54,616 nucleotides of DNA from a virus. Position 1 is the stretch's first letter. Each line of letters begins with the position of its first letter. Where the stretch lies: positions 1 to 54,616 of IMG/VR virus record IMGVR_UViG_3300042090_002577. One strand, given 5' to 3'. Below the pieces are notes generated by a model. It made no database searches and was not told where the DNA came from. It saw only the letters and a list, made by a program, of their open reading frames with translations. A program made the position numbers and the translations under genes. Positions 23,747-32,400 of this stretch are shown one piece after another.

Positions 23747-24723
23747 GCCGCCGCCCCTGCTTTCTCACGCTCTGCCAGTGCCACGTCGTGCTGCACCATG
23801 GCGCGCACGATGCTCGGGAAGCCGTAGGTTGGCTCCCACCCAAGTACCCGTGCAGCCTTGGCCGAGCAGCCCTCGAGGTGCTCGACCTCGGCGGGGCGCT
23901 CGTACTGCGGCACGAAGGCTTGCACGTAGGGCACCCACGGGCGGCCAACCTCGGCGAAGGCCAGCTCGACCCACTCGCGCACCGTGTGGCTCACGCCCGT
24001 GGCCACCACGTAGTCGCCAGGCGTGTCCTGCTGCAGCATGAGCCACATAGCTTGCACGTAGTCCGGCGCCCAGCCCCAGTCCCTGCGGGCATCTAGGTTG
24101 CCGAGCAGCAGGTGGCCCTGCGTGCCTGCCACAATGCGGCCCACCGCACGCGTCACCTTGCGCGTCACGAACGTCTCGCCGCGCCGCGGGCTCTCATGGT
24201 TGAACAGCACCCCGCAGCTCACGTGCATGCCGTACGCCTCGCGGTAGAGCACGGCCGTGTGGTGGGCGGCCACCTTGGCCACGGCGTACGGGCTGCGCGG
24301 CTGGTACGGCGTGCCCTCGTACTGCGGCGCCGGTGCCGAGCCGTACTGCTCGCTCGAACTGGCCTGGTAGAAGCGGATGGGGGCGCGCATGGCGCGCACG
24401 GCCTCGAGCAGGCGCAGCGTGCCCGTGGCCACGACATCGGCGGTGTACTCCGGCTGGTCGTAGCTCACACGCACGTGGCTCTGGGCGGCCAGGTTGTACA
24501 CCTCGTCTGGCTGCACGAGTTCGAGCACCCTGCGCAGCCCGGTGCCGTCCCCCATGTCCCCATGGTGCAGTTCGACCTGCGGCAGGTGCTCGATGCGGGC
24601 GGTGGTGAAGCTGCTGCCGCGGCGCATGAGGCCGTGCACGGCGTAGCCTTTGCGCAGTAGCAGCTCGGCGAGGTAGCTGCCGTCCTGCCCGGTGATGCCG
24701 GTGATGAGGGCGCACTTGCTCAC
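23743..24723 (-). CDS. gmd: GDP-mannose 4,6-dehydratase
   Basis: A 326-residue SDR enzyme converting GDP-mannose to GDP-4-keto-6-deoxymannose. GTG 24723 makes a GTGA overlap; ATG 24729 is possible. Hallmarks: ALITGITGQDGSYLAELLL, YNLAAQSHVRVSYDQPEYTA, YQASSSEQYG, SPYAVAKVAAH (YxxxK), NHESPRRGETFVTRK and LGNLDARRDWGWAPDYVQAM. All active-site positions are present and length is close to normal. It is the entry step of the GDP-sugar pathway. Confidence 0.95.
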   Translation of the reverse strand: MSKCALITGITGQDGSYLAELLLRKGYAVHGLMRRGSSFTTARIEHLPQVELHHGDMGDGTGLRRVLELVQPDEVYNLAAQSHVRVSYDQPEYTADVVATGTLRLLEAVRAMRAPIRFYQASSSEQYGSAPAPQYEGTPYQPRSPYAVAKVAAHHTAVLYREAYGMHVSCGVLFNHESPRRGETFVTRKVTRAVGRIVAGTQGHLLLGNLDARRDWGWAPDYVQAMWLMLQQDTPGDYVVATGVSHTVREWVELAFAEVGRPWVPYVQAFVPQYERPAEVEHLEGCSAKAARVLGWEPTYGFPSIVRAMVQHDVALAEREKAGAAA

Positions 24724-25460
24724 GGCCACCCCCCAATGTCCGGCACGGGCAGGCCGTGGTGGATGAGGTGGAGTATCTGGATGGTGTGGGTAAAGGAACC
24801 GAGGTTGCCGGCGCCGCAGAAGTGCGTGGCCTGGGCCGCTACGTACATGTCCACCACGCCATCCTCAATGGGGCTGTACACGCGGTGGTCGTGCTCCTCG
24901 GCCGACTCTAGGCCGCCCAGTGGCGCCAGGTACCGCACGCGGCTGCCGTACCACGAGCGGAACTTGCGCTGCGTCTCGCCATTGTCGGAGGCGAGCCAGA
25001 TGGGCAGGTCGGCGGGCTGCTGGGCCACCCAGGCCTGGTACTCCTCATCGCTCGTCACGGCGTTACCGAGGCGCCTGGCGAGCGGCACCATGTCCGTGCG
25101 CCGCACGTGCACCGCCAAGTACTCAGGCCCGAGGCCCGCCCGGACGCTGGCAATGCGTGCGGCGAGCGCGGGCAGTGGCCGCAGCGACGCGTAGTGCTTG
25201 CGCCAATCGGGTGGCGCCTTGTCGCAGATGCCGTGGGTGATGTGCGCCCCCACGTGGCCTTCGATGAACTGCACACCGGTGAGCGGCTCGAAGAGCTCAC
25301 GGAAGTGAGTGTTCTTGTCCCCCAGCTGCCGCACGCTGTCGAGCGGGTGCACGAGGCCACCGTCCCAAAGCAGCTCAATATGCTCGTACGCCGCGAGGTG
25401 CGAGAGTACCGCACGCAAGCGGTTGCAAAGGCCACCTACGGCGTGGAGCCTGAACGCCAT
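24720..25460 (-). CDS. GDP-fucose-dependent fucosyltransferase-like protein (NodZ/POFUT type)
   Basis: A 246-residue product from ATG 25460. The N-terminal GGLCNRLRAVLSHLAAY and the later YLAVHVRRTDMVPLARRL match the GG-NRL and HxRRxD motifs of the alpha-1,6-fucosyltransferase / NodZ / protein O-fucosyltransferase superfamily. IWLASDNGETQRKF and a C-terminal GAGNLGSFTHTIQIL fit the donor-binding half. Located beside gmd and an Fcl-like gene, it would use their GDP-sugar product. Acceptor unknown: virion protein, host glycan or DNA. Confidence 0.75.
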   Translation of the reverse strand: MAFRLHAVGGLCNRLRAVLSHLAAYEHIELLWDGGLVHPLDSVRQLGDKNTHFRELFEPLTGVQFIEGHVGAHITHGICDKAPPDWRKHYASLRPLPALAARIASVRAGLGPEYLAVHVRRTDMVPLARRLGNAVTSDEEYQAWVAQQPADLPIWLASDNGETQRKFRSWYGSRVRYLAPLGGLESAEEHDHRVYSPIEDGVVDMYVAAQATHFCGAGNLGSFTHTIQILHLIHHGLPVPDIGGWP

Positions 25461-26218
25461 CACCGCACCCGCTTGTAGAGGTGGTGGGCCCTGGGCCAGC
25501 AGGCCGGCCCGTGCCACTCGTCGGTGAGCTCGTAGCCGCTCATGGCTATGGCTTCCGCGAAACTCGGCGCGTGGGGTGGTGCCGCCCACGGCCCGGGGCT
25601 GCTGCCCCACTCGCACGTGAGCGCGCGGTCGTGCGGCACCACGTACAGGTGCGGCACCTTGTGGTCGGCCAGCCAGCCGAGCCACCACTGCACCTCGGCC
25701 AGGGTGCACTCGGGCCATGAGTGCACGGCCACTGCCAAGCTCATGGCCGGCAGCCGGTCAAGCTCGCTGGGGGCGTAGACGCGCGGTTCGACACCTCGGT
25801 GGGCCAGGTACTGGGCGCACACCTCGCGGCTCGCAGCCACCGTATCGGCGCAGTACACGCGCGCCGTGGGCAGCGCCACGTGCAGCCGGTGCGCGAGGCG
25901 CCCGTAGCCCGCGCCAATGTCCAAGATGCTCGCCTCGGCCAGCTGGTATATGCCGAGCTGCCTGGCGAGGTAGCCAAGCTCCACGCAACTATCGAGCAGG
26001 TCCCGGCTCACCATGCGGCCTTGCACCAGGCGCGTAGTGGCGCCGTACGCCCCGTCGTCGTCCGGCTGCGCCGCATACACCCATGCGCCATGGCCCTCGA
26101 GCACGTGGCGCACCATGGCCTCGTACGGGTACTCGGCCTGGCACCCGAGGTACTGCCTGTCGGCCCGGTAGGCGGCCGGGTCGATGGTGCGGGCATGGGC
26201 GTCCCAAAAATCGCTCAC
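25460..26218 (-). CDS. SAM-dependent methyltransferase (putative sugar O-methyltransferase)
   Basis: A 252-residue product from GTG 26218 (GTGA overlap). SILDIGAGYGRLAHRL is SAM motif I and YCADTVAASREVCAQYL motif II. A C-terminal AVAVHSWPECTLAEVQWWLG segment replaces the usual post-motif region. The N-terminus (SDFWDAHARTIDPAAYRADR) is typical of sugar O-methyltransferases found in glycan clusters. Likely methylates a sugar hydroxyl. Confidence 0.75.
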   Translation of the reverse strand: MSDFWDAHARTIDPAAYRADRQYLGCQAEYPYEAMVRHVLEGHGAWVYAAQPDDDGAYGATTRLVQGRMVSRDLLDSCVELGYLARQLGIYQLAEASILDIGAGYGRLAHRLHVALPTARVYCADTVAASREVCAQYLAHRGVEPRVYAPSELDRLPAMSLAVAVHSWPECTLAEVQWWLGWLADHKVPHLYVVPHDRALTCEWGSSPGPWAAPPHAPSFAEAIAMSGYELTDEWHGPACWPRAHHLYKRVR

Positions 26219-26784
26219 CGTGAGACCCGCCACACGCTCGACCAGTCCCCGGGCCCTTTGCGGACCTCGCCAGCAAACGCTGCATCCACCGCGGCGACGA
26301 CGCCCGGGTATTCGTTCTGGTAATCATGGCCTGAGAGCTCGCCGCCGCTCACCACGCGGCCGCGCCAATGCGCGATGTCGGCACGCACATTGGCCTCGTC
26401 GTGCGCAGCGTCAATGAACACTACATGCGCCTCGGGCAGCACCACCTCGGTGCTGCGGGCCCGCACCACGTGCAGCCTGCCAAGCACCTCGGGCGCGTGC
26501 GCGTGCATGAGCCCCCAGAAGGCCTCCCACGTAGTCTTGCCGAACTCGCGCGCCACATCGGCGAACGCGGCGCCGGGGCTGTCGAGCACCGGGTCGGCCC
26601 AGGTGTCCACGGCCCACAATTCGATGTCCGGCCGCAGCGTGCCCAAACACGCAATTGACCTGCCGAAGAGAACGCCAACTTCTATGACGCGCGCGCCTTG
26701 CGGCAGAGAGGCCGCGAGCTCGGCGTAGTAAGGGAGTATGTCCCCTGACCACCCGGGTATGGCCTCCCATGCCTGCAGCGTCAT
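26215..26784 (-). CDS. Class I SAM methyltransferase (Methyltransf_24 type)
   Basis: A 189-residue product from ATG 26784. SGDILPYYAELAASLPQGA then VIEVGVLFGRSI (motif I), LWAVDTWADP and VVFIDAAHDEANVRADIAHW with a GGELSGHDYQNEYPG end. It is clearly paralogous to 27485-28300 (same DILP, EVGxxFGRSI and GHDY landmarks). Probably acts on small glycans. Confidence 0.78.
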   Translation of the reverse strand: MTLQAWEAIPGWSGDILPYYAELAASLPQGARVIEVGVLFGRSIACLGTLRPDIELWAVDTWADPVLDSPGAAFADVAREFGKTTWEAFWGLMHAHAPEVLGRLHVVRARSTEVVLPEAHVVFIDAAHDEANVRADIAHWRGRVVSGGELSGHDYQNEYPGVVAAVDAAFAGEVRKGPGDWSSVWRVSR

Positions 26785-27485
26785 AGCGCCTCAATGCGGC
26801 CGTACGCCGGCCTGCTGCGGGTGAGCGCCATGATGGTGGCCTGGTGCTCGAGCTCTGCCTGGCTCGCGCTGCGGTGCCACCCGCCTACTTCGTTGTAGAT
26901 ATACGTAATATCTCGTACGTATTCCGTGCGGTCGTACCCGGCCATCTCTAGTATCGGGTACATGAAAGCCGGGTCGTCTGCGCGGTCAATCCAGCGCATG
27001 GCCACGTGGTCGCCAAAAGGCACGCAGCGGCCACCGGCGTCCGCCGGGTACTGCAGGTCCACGTCGGCAATGCGCTGGAAAAGCCCTGCGCGGAACGTCT
27101 TGAGGTGCGTAGCTCGCCAGTGCGAGGTGCGGTACGCCTCGCCGGGGCCGTAGGCGTCGGCAAAGCCTGGCGAGCCATCCGAGTTGCGGAAGCTGCCGTA
27201 CGTGGCCCACTTGCCTGAGGCGTGAGCCACGGCAATGCGGCGCAACGCGTACTTGCCAGCGAGCCAGTCGTCCCCGTCCAGGCAGGCGCACACTGTATCG
27301 GGCGACAGCGTGGCAATCGCCTCGCGCAGGTTTTCCACCTTGGTGCGGGCTGGCTCTTGCTCACTGGCCTCGATGTAGAGGTGAGTGAACTCGACGCCCT
27401 GCTGCGAGCGCACCGAGGCACGGCAGGCGGGCGCCGTCGGGTGGCGCCACCCAGTTGAGATGACGGTGACGTGGGGTAAGTCCAC
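26781..27485 (-). CDS. Family-2 glycosyltransferase
   Basis: A 234-residue product from GTG 27485. GT-A fold signs: HVTVISTGWRHPTAPACRAS, then CACLDGDDWLAGKYALRRI with the DxD metal site, then a C-terminal WRATHLKTFRAGLFQRI and YIYNEVGGWHRS. Part of the carbohydrate cassette; donor and acceptor unknown. Confidence 0.8.
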   Translation of the reverse strand: MDLPHVTVISTGWRHPTAPACRASVRSQQGVEFTHLYIEASEQEPARTKVENLREAIATLSPDTVCACLDGDDWLAGKYALRRIAVAHASGKWATYGSFRNSDGSPGFADAYGPGEAYRTSHWRATHLKTFRAGLFQRIADVDLQYPADAGGRCVPFGDHVAMRWIDRADDPAFMYPILEMAGYDRTEYVRDITYIYNEVGGWHRSASQAELEHQATIMALTRSRPAYGRIEAL

Positions 27486-28300
27486 TACGGCTCCACGGGC
27501 TCGCGCGCGGGGTCCTCTGGGGCGTCGAGCGCGAACGCCTCAACGCTGACCTGCGGCACCCAGCTGTCCGCGTACCATACGCTCGAGTGCCCGGCGTCCC
27601 AGCCCTCACGCTCGTACGGCCACGGCGCGAGCTTGTACCCCTTGGCGCCTGGGCTGAGCAGCAGCTCCCGCTCCACGGCGAGCGTGGTCGGCGAGCCCCA
27701 GTACGAGGCGTGATAGTCGTGCCCCGCGATGAGCCCACCGGGCCGCACCACGCGGCGAGCCTGGGTGATGTCCGCCGCGAGCCCCTCGAGGGTATGGTCT
27801 CCGTCGAGGAAGGCCACGTCGACGCTCGCAGCGGGCAGTGCTGCGGGCAGCGCATGCTGGCTTGGGCCGCGCAGGATGGTGAGCCGAGTCAGGCGCTGCA
27901 TGTCGATCCGGTACAGGCCATCGACAACAGCCACGCCGCGCAAGTCGAGCAGGCGCATGCCATCTAGCAGCTCGGGCGCGTGCTCTCGCAGCCCGGCCAC
28001 GAAGGCCTCGTACATGCCGCCGTACTTGTCGCGCCGCTCGCGGTCCGGGCCGATAGGCAGCGTCTCTCCTGCATCCTCCCATTCGTCGGTCCACGGGTCG
28101 CACACCACCAGCCGCACGTCGGGCCGCAGCAGCCCCATGTGGCAGATGCTGCGGCCGAAGAACGAGCCCACCTCGAGGTATACGCCGCCGAGCGGCAGCA
28201 CCGGCGAGGGCGTGGCGAAGTGCTCCACTTGGAACGGGAGAATATCGGTGCTGCCGCCTGGCAGGGTAGGCTTCCAGGCAATGCTCTCTTCGGGTGTCAC
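27485..28300 (-). CDS. Class I SAM methyltransferase (Methyltransf_24 type)
   Basis: A 271-residue product from GTG 28300 (GTGA overlap). STDILPFQVEHF, YLEVGSFFGRSICHMGLLRP (motif I), VVCDPWTDEWED, DVAFLDGDHTLEGLAADI and GGLIAGHDYHASYWG. Longer paralogue of 26215-26784, suggesting a duplication with divergence of acceptor. Confidence 0.78.
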   Translation of the reverse strand: MTPEESIAWKPTLPGGSTDILPFQVEHFATPSPVLPLGGVYLEVGSFFGRSICHMGLLRPDVRLVVCDPWTDEWEDAGETLPIGPDRERRDKYGGMYEAFVAGLREHAPELLDGMRLLDLRGVAVVDGLYRIDMQRLTRLTILRGPSQHALPAALPAASVDVAFLDGDHTLEGLAADITQARRVVRPGGLIAGHDYHASYWGSPTTLAVERELLLSPGAKGYKLAPWPYEREGWDAGHSSVWYADSWVPQVSVEAFALDAPEDPAREPVEP

Positions 28301-28524
28301 TGCGGTACCTCCAGGCGCCACGTGCCCGCAGGCATGGCGCGGTCAACGCGGTACGAGATATGGCCCTTCAGCAGGTTGGGCATGGTGCTGTCGCCGAACC
28401 GGAAAAGCTCGGCATATGCCATGAGCTCGGCCACCGTGTGCAGGTCTGGCGAGACCACCAGGCACGTCGCCGCCCGGTTGCCCTCGAGGGCCTCCACGAC
28501 ACGCTCGACACTGAGCGGCGTCAC
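28297..28524 (-). CDS. Small hypothetical protein
   Basis: A 75-residue product from GTG 28524. Alternating helix and strand pattern (VERVVEALEGNRAATCLVVS, then LHTVAELMAYAELFRFG). No family recognised. Coupled on both sides by GTGA. Confidence 0.58.
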   Translation of the reverse strand: MTPLSVERVVEALEGNRAATCLVVSPDLHTVAELMAYAELFRFGDSTMPNLLKGHISYRVDRAMPAGTWRLEVPQ

Positions 28525-28829
28525 CGCAGCCCCCAAGAGCCATGGCGCCAAGCCAGGTACAGCAGGCCCCAGCCTACGGCCTGCCCGATGAGGTAGCCGA
28601 TGGCATCCACCGTGGAGCTCTTCCACGTCTCGCCCGACTCGTACCTCAGGTCGTACCAGTACGCCTTGACCAGCACGGCGGGCAGCAGGAAGCACGAGGC
28701 TACGAGCATGGGTTGCGCGGTATGGGCGAAGAGCGCCGGCACGACTGCGGCAGCGGCACCGATGGCCACGTGGTCGCCGTCGGCCAGGTTCTGCACGTTC
28801 TCCATCCAGTCCCCGGGCTTGGCCATCAC
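28521..28829 (-). CDS. Predicted membrane protein, holin candidate
   Basis: A 102-residue product from ATG 28829. It has hydrophobic segments at about residues 22-38 (AIGAAAAVVPALFAH) and 42-57 (MLVASCFLLPAVLVKAYW), plus a weaker one near 77-92 (IGYLIGQAVGWGLLYLAW), with a short basic end. Size and topology fit a holin, but no lytic enzyme is seen next to it, so this is only a possibility. Confidence 0.5.
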   Translation of the reverse strand: MMAKPGDWMENVQNLADGDHVAIGAAAAVVPALFAHTAQPMLVASCFLLPAVLVKAYWYDLRYESGETWKSSTVDAIGYLIGQAVGWGLLYLAWRHGSWGLR

Positions 28830-29095
28830 TCCTCCCCTTCGTCCAGCGCGGCGCTTTCGAGGGCCAGTGGCTCAGCAGCGGCGCGCTTGCCATGCTTGGC
28901 GGCGCCGCCCTTACGCCCGGCCTCGCGCGCCTCGTCGCTCGAGAACTTGTGGGCGGTGCCGGCCTGGTGGGCGGCCTGGCCACCCTTGCGCGCGATGGCA
29001 CTCACCACCTTGGGGTCCATCGAGGCAAAGCCGCGCTTGCCCTTGGGTTTGGGCTCGGCGGCGGGCGGCGCGGGCGGCTGCTGGTCTTGGCTCAT
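28826..29095 (-). CDS. KGG-repeat (Con-10/general-stress-like) protein
   Basis: An 89-residue product from ATG 29095. GFASMDPKVVSAIARKGGQA and SSDEAREAGRKGGAAKHGKR are two KGG-type repeats as in bacterial stress protein and fungal conidiation protein 10. The N-terminus is Pro-rich and the tail acidic. A TAnnTTCC late-type element lies 5 nt upstream of the ATG, so this gene probably opens the transcript that runs down to terL. In phages such proteins may be DNA-associated; this is unproven. Confidence 0.75.
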   Translation of the reverse strand: MSQDQQPPAPPAAEPKPKGKRGFASMDPKVVSAIARKGGQAAHQAGTAHKFSSDEAREAGRKGGAAKHGKRAAAEPLALESAALDEGEE

Positions 29096-29100
29096 GTGTG

Positions 29101-29108
29101 GGAACCTA
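29101..29108 (-). promoter_or_regulatory. Late promoter-like element (TAGGTTCC) before the KGG gene
   Basis: Complement of 29101-29108, within CGCTAGGTTCC, five nt upstream of ATG 29095. Member of the TAnnTTCG set seen before most structural genes. It overlaps the stop codon of the HTH gene. Confidence 0.45.
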
Positions 29109-29348
29109 GCGCGGCCGTTCTGGCACCGGTAGCCCAAGCTTACGGGCCGCCTCGTCAAGCACCTTGCGCGTGGCTATGTGGATATCAGCGCCGCTCTCCC
29201 ACCTACGTATTGTGCGCTCGTGGATGAGCGTGACGCCAGCCAGCTTGCGGCGCTCATGCGTGCTCAATAGAGCAGGCTTCTTGTCCACCTTTGCGGGTGC
29301 AGTTTGGTGAGCCTTAGTGCTAGCCAATATGCTGGCACATACGTACAC
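29106..29348 (-). CDS. Small HTH transcriptional regulator
   Basis: An 80-residue product from ATG 29348. Residues 33-75 form a Cro/XRE-like helix-turn-helix (RRKLAGVTLIHERTIRRWES, then IATRKVLDEAARKLG). The N-terminal 30 residues are basic and may be partly non-coding; a later start cannot be excluded. Three evenly spaced GTACAC sites surround its start and the upstream gap, suggesting self-regulation. Confidence 0.65.
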   Translation of the reverse strand: MYVCASILASTKAHQTAPAKVDKKPALLSTHERRKLAGVTLIHERTIRRWESGADIHIATRKVLDEAARKLGLPVPERPR

Positions 29349-29443
29349 CTATGCTCAGCAGCAGCGCAAGGCAAAAGTGCCACGCACGTTGTACACGCGG
29401 CCACGTGGCGCGCGCGCAGCACTGCGCGCGTGCTGCTGTACAC
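29343..29443. repeat. Three GTACAC sites in the 29349-29450 gap
   Basis: GTACAC at 29343-29348, 29391-29396 and 29438-29443, spaced 48 and 47 nt; the last two are within TGTACACGC. A CAGCAC/GTGCTG inverted repeat (29417-29435) lies between them. Candidate operators for the HTH regulator. Confidence 0.35.
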
Positions 29444-29450
29444 GCTGGCG

Positions 29451-32400
29451 TTACGCCTCTTCGGCTTCGGGCTGCTCGCCATCGAGTTCATCGATAACAG
29501 GCACGGCAACGCACCGGCAATTATGCGCTACAATACCGCCGGCCGCATACCACCCTACGGCGGTGGAGAGGTTGTAAACCCAGCCATGAAACTGAAGCCT
29601 GTCGATGCTGCATACGCGCGCAAACTGCTGGACGCCGGCAAGACCTTGAAGGAGGTTGCCACGCTGCTTGGCATCAATCCCGACAACCTGAGCAAGAAAC
29701 TCCGCGCTGTCGGCGTGCGCACCGACAGGCGAGTGGGCGCCGTGCGGCCCGTGCTCGTCGTGGATATGGCCCCCATCATTGCCGCATACGAGGCCGGCGA
29801 GAGCCTGCTCGCCATCGCCAAGCGCACCGGCTTTGACCGCGTGGTGCTCACACCCAGGCTGAGGCGAGCCGGTGTGCATATCCGAGGCGGCACCGAGGCC
29901 AACTTGCTGCGCATGGCCCGCATGAGCACCAGCGAGCGAGAGGCTCTGACCGATGCCGCTCATGCTGCGGTCCGTGGCACCACACGCACTGCAGAGTACC
30001 TCGCCTATCGTGCCACCACCAAGGGGCGCCGCATTGGTGCCGGCGAGCGTGAACTGCTTGCGGCGCTTACTGCTGCTGGCGAGGTGCCCGAAGGACAGCG
30101 GGCGTGCGGCAAGTACAACATCGACATCGCCTTCGGTACCATCGCCGTGGAAGTCTGCGTTGGCCGAGCGGCGAGGGCAAAGGACGCCATCTACCTCCAA
30201 CGCTGCAAATACCTCGCTGATAGCGGGTACACGGTCGTGCTTGTGTTCGCACGCAGGGCCGATGTCGTCCTCGGCAACCTGTACAACATCGTCCGTGAGT
30301 TGCAGCGCGCCAATGGGCACCCAGCCGCGGCGCGTGAGCACCGGGTGGTGAGGTGTCGCTCGGAGCGTTTTGCCCGTTACCAGAACGAGCGAGGTCAGTT
30401 CGCCGTCGTACCAACGCCGGAACGCTTCAGTTACACCGTGAGCGCACTCGACCTCGGTGCTTGACGGGAAGCACTGAAAGTCCTCCCCGGGATTGTTCAG
30501 TTCGCCATCGCCGGTATCCGGCGGGTCGTCGTAGCTGAATACCTTGCCGTGCAGCTCGCGGTGCCCAGGCCTGACACGCTCGTCTTGCGAAGTGTTCCAC
30601 ACATACTTGGTGACCCCAGCGGCCTGCTGCCGCGTGCGCGTGAGGTCCGCCGAAAGTTTCAACGTTTGGTCACGAGCTATCAGCTGCGCCCGGCTCGCGC
30701 TCACGGTGCCGCGCAGCTGCAGCGCTTCGGTGACGGTCTCGGGCTCGGCCCCAGCGCGCAGCGCCGCCAGCCGCTTGGCCCCCACGGCCTCACCCGCCGG
30801 CATGCCCTCGTAATCCTCGAGCACCTGGCGCACTTGGCTGAGGTAGGTGCGGCTGGCGTTGGTGATGAGGGCGACGTTCTCGCTGCGGGCCTGGTCTATG
30901 GCCCTCTGCAGCGCGGGCACCTCGCCCACGTGGATGCCCAGCAGCTTGGTGCCGGTGGCGGTGGTGCGGTGCACCTCGGTGGCCATGCGGTTGTAGGCCT
31001 CTTTGACCTTGCCGCGGACCCACTCGGCCGTTTGGCCCTGTAGGCGGATTACCCGGCGCTTGGCCTCGCCCGTACCCGGCGCGTCGTGCCGCTCGGTGGG
31101 GCTCGCCGGCGCCGCGCCGAGTTCGCGGTGGACGATGTGCAGCACCGCCTTGTGCAGGGCACCCTGGATGGCCACCAAGTCTGCCACGTACCGAGCCTCG
31201 GCGCGCTGGCTGGCCTTGAGGTGCTGCGCCTTGGCGCGCAGCTGGTCATCGCGCCACCCGGTGGCATAGATGGCGCGCGCCTGCGCCTGAGCTTTGGCCT
31301 TGCTCTTGTACACCTTGCCCGTGGTGCCCCATTGGTAGCCGCCAGGCACCGGGTGCGCGGGGTCCTGGTGCAGCGGCTCAGGCGGCTGCACGAGCCGCAG
31401 TACCGGGTGGCTGGCCGCGGCGAGCGCATCGAGTGTGTCGGCGTGGGCCAAAGCGAGGGCCTCATGCTCGGCCTGCATTGTGGCCATGCTGAGCTGTAGT
31501 TCGGCCACAAGCGCCTGCAGTGCATGTGTGCCCGCTGCCTGCTGGCCGAGGCCACCCAGTGCCTGCAGGCAAGGCCCAATGTGCGGCACGTGCTCGCCTG
31601 CCGCAGCCTGCCCGAGGGCTGCGACGGCGCCTGCCGCGGCCCCCGCAAACAATGGCGGCACGGCATGGCCAGCCACGCCCTGAGCAAGCCCAGCGAGCCC
31701 CTGGCGCGCATACCCGTGAGTGAGCGCCGGCTTGGGCGGGGGCGCCAGCGGCAGCGGTACAACTGCGGGCGCAGCCATGGGGTGCGCATGCGTGGGCTTT
31801 CGCCGTGGCTTGGCGTCCGCACGCGGCGTGCTGGCCTTGGTAGCCGCCTTGGCCAGCCTGCGGCGCCGCTCGCGCTCTCGCTCGTGGCTTGGGTTGGTAA
31901 ACGGTTCGTCGCTGCCCGCTGGCGCCCCAGCGGGCCAGTACACGGTGGCGCTGCGTGAGTTGAGCTGGCCAATGCGCTGGGCTGCAGGGCCCTCAAAATA
32001 CCCCCCATGGCCGCCGTAAAAACGGCCCACGGCTGCCTGTACGAACCCAGCTAGCTGCTGCCCGGCTGCGCCCCCAATGTACAAGTACCCATGGGCCGCC
32101 TGGGTGAGGCCACCCAGGCGCTGCGCGGCGCCGCCGCCGATGTAGATGTAGCCCACCGAGGACTGCACCAGCCCACCGAGTACCTGGGTGGCCGTGCCGA
32201 TGTAGGCCGTGGCGCCGGTAGCGGCCTGGCGCAGGCCTGCAAGGTGCTGCGCGGTGGGGCCCGAGTAGACAATGGCACCCGCGGCGGCTTGTACGAGCCC
32301 AGCGAGGTGCTGCACCACGCTGCCAGCAAACAGCTCGCCGCCTGCGGCAGCCTGCACGAGCCCACCCAGGTGCTGCGTGGCCAGCCCGGTAAAGGCCTCG

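Noticed and set aside
28521-28829. Lysis cassette
   Set aside because: Only a holin-like membrane protein is visible. No endolysin, amidase or spanin was recognised nearby, so I did not call a lysis module.
29304-29585. Upstream extension of the antisense nuclease gene beyond the intein
   Set aside because: The part before 29523 crosses into extein DNA and reads as low-quality sequence. A start inside the intein (29523 or 29586) is more coherent.
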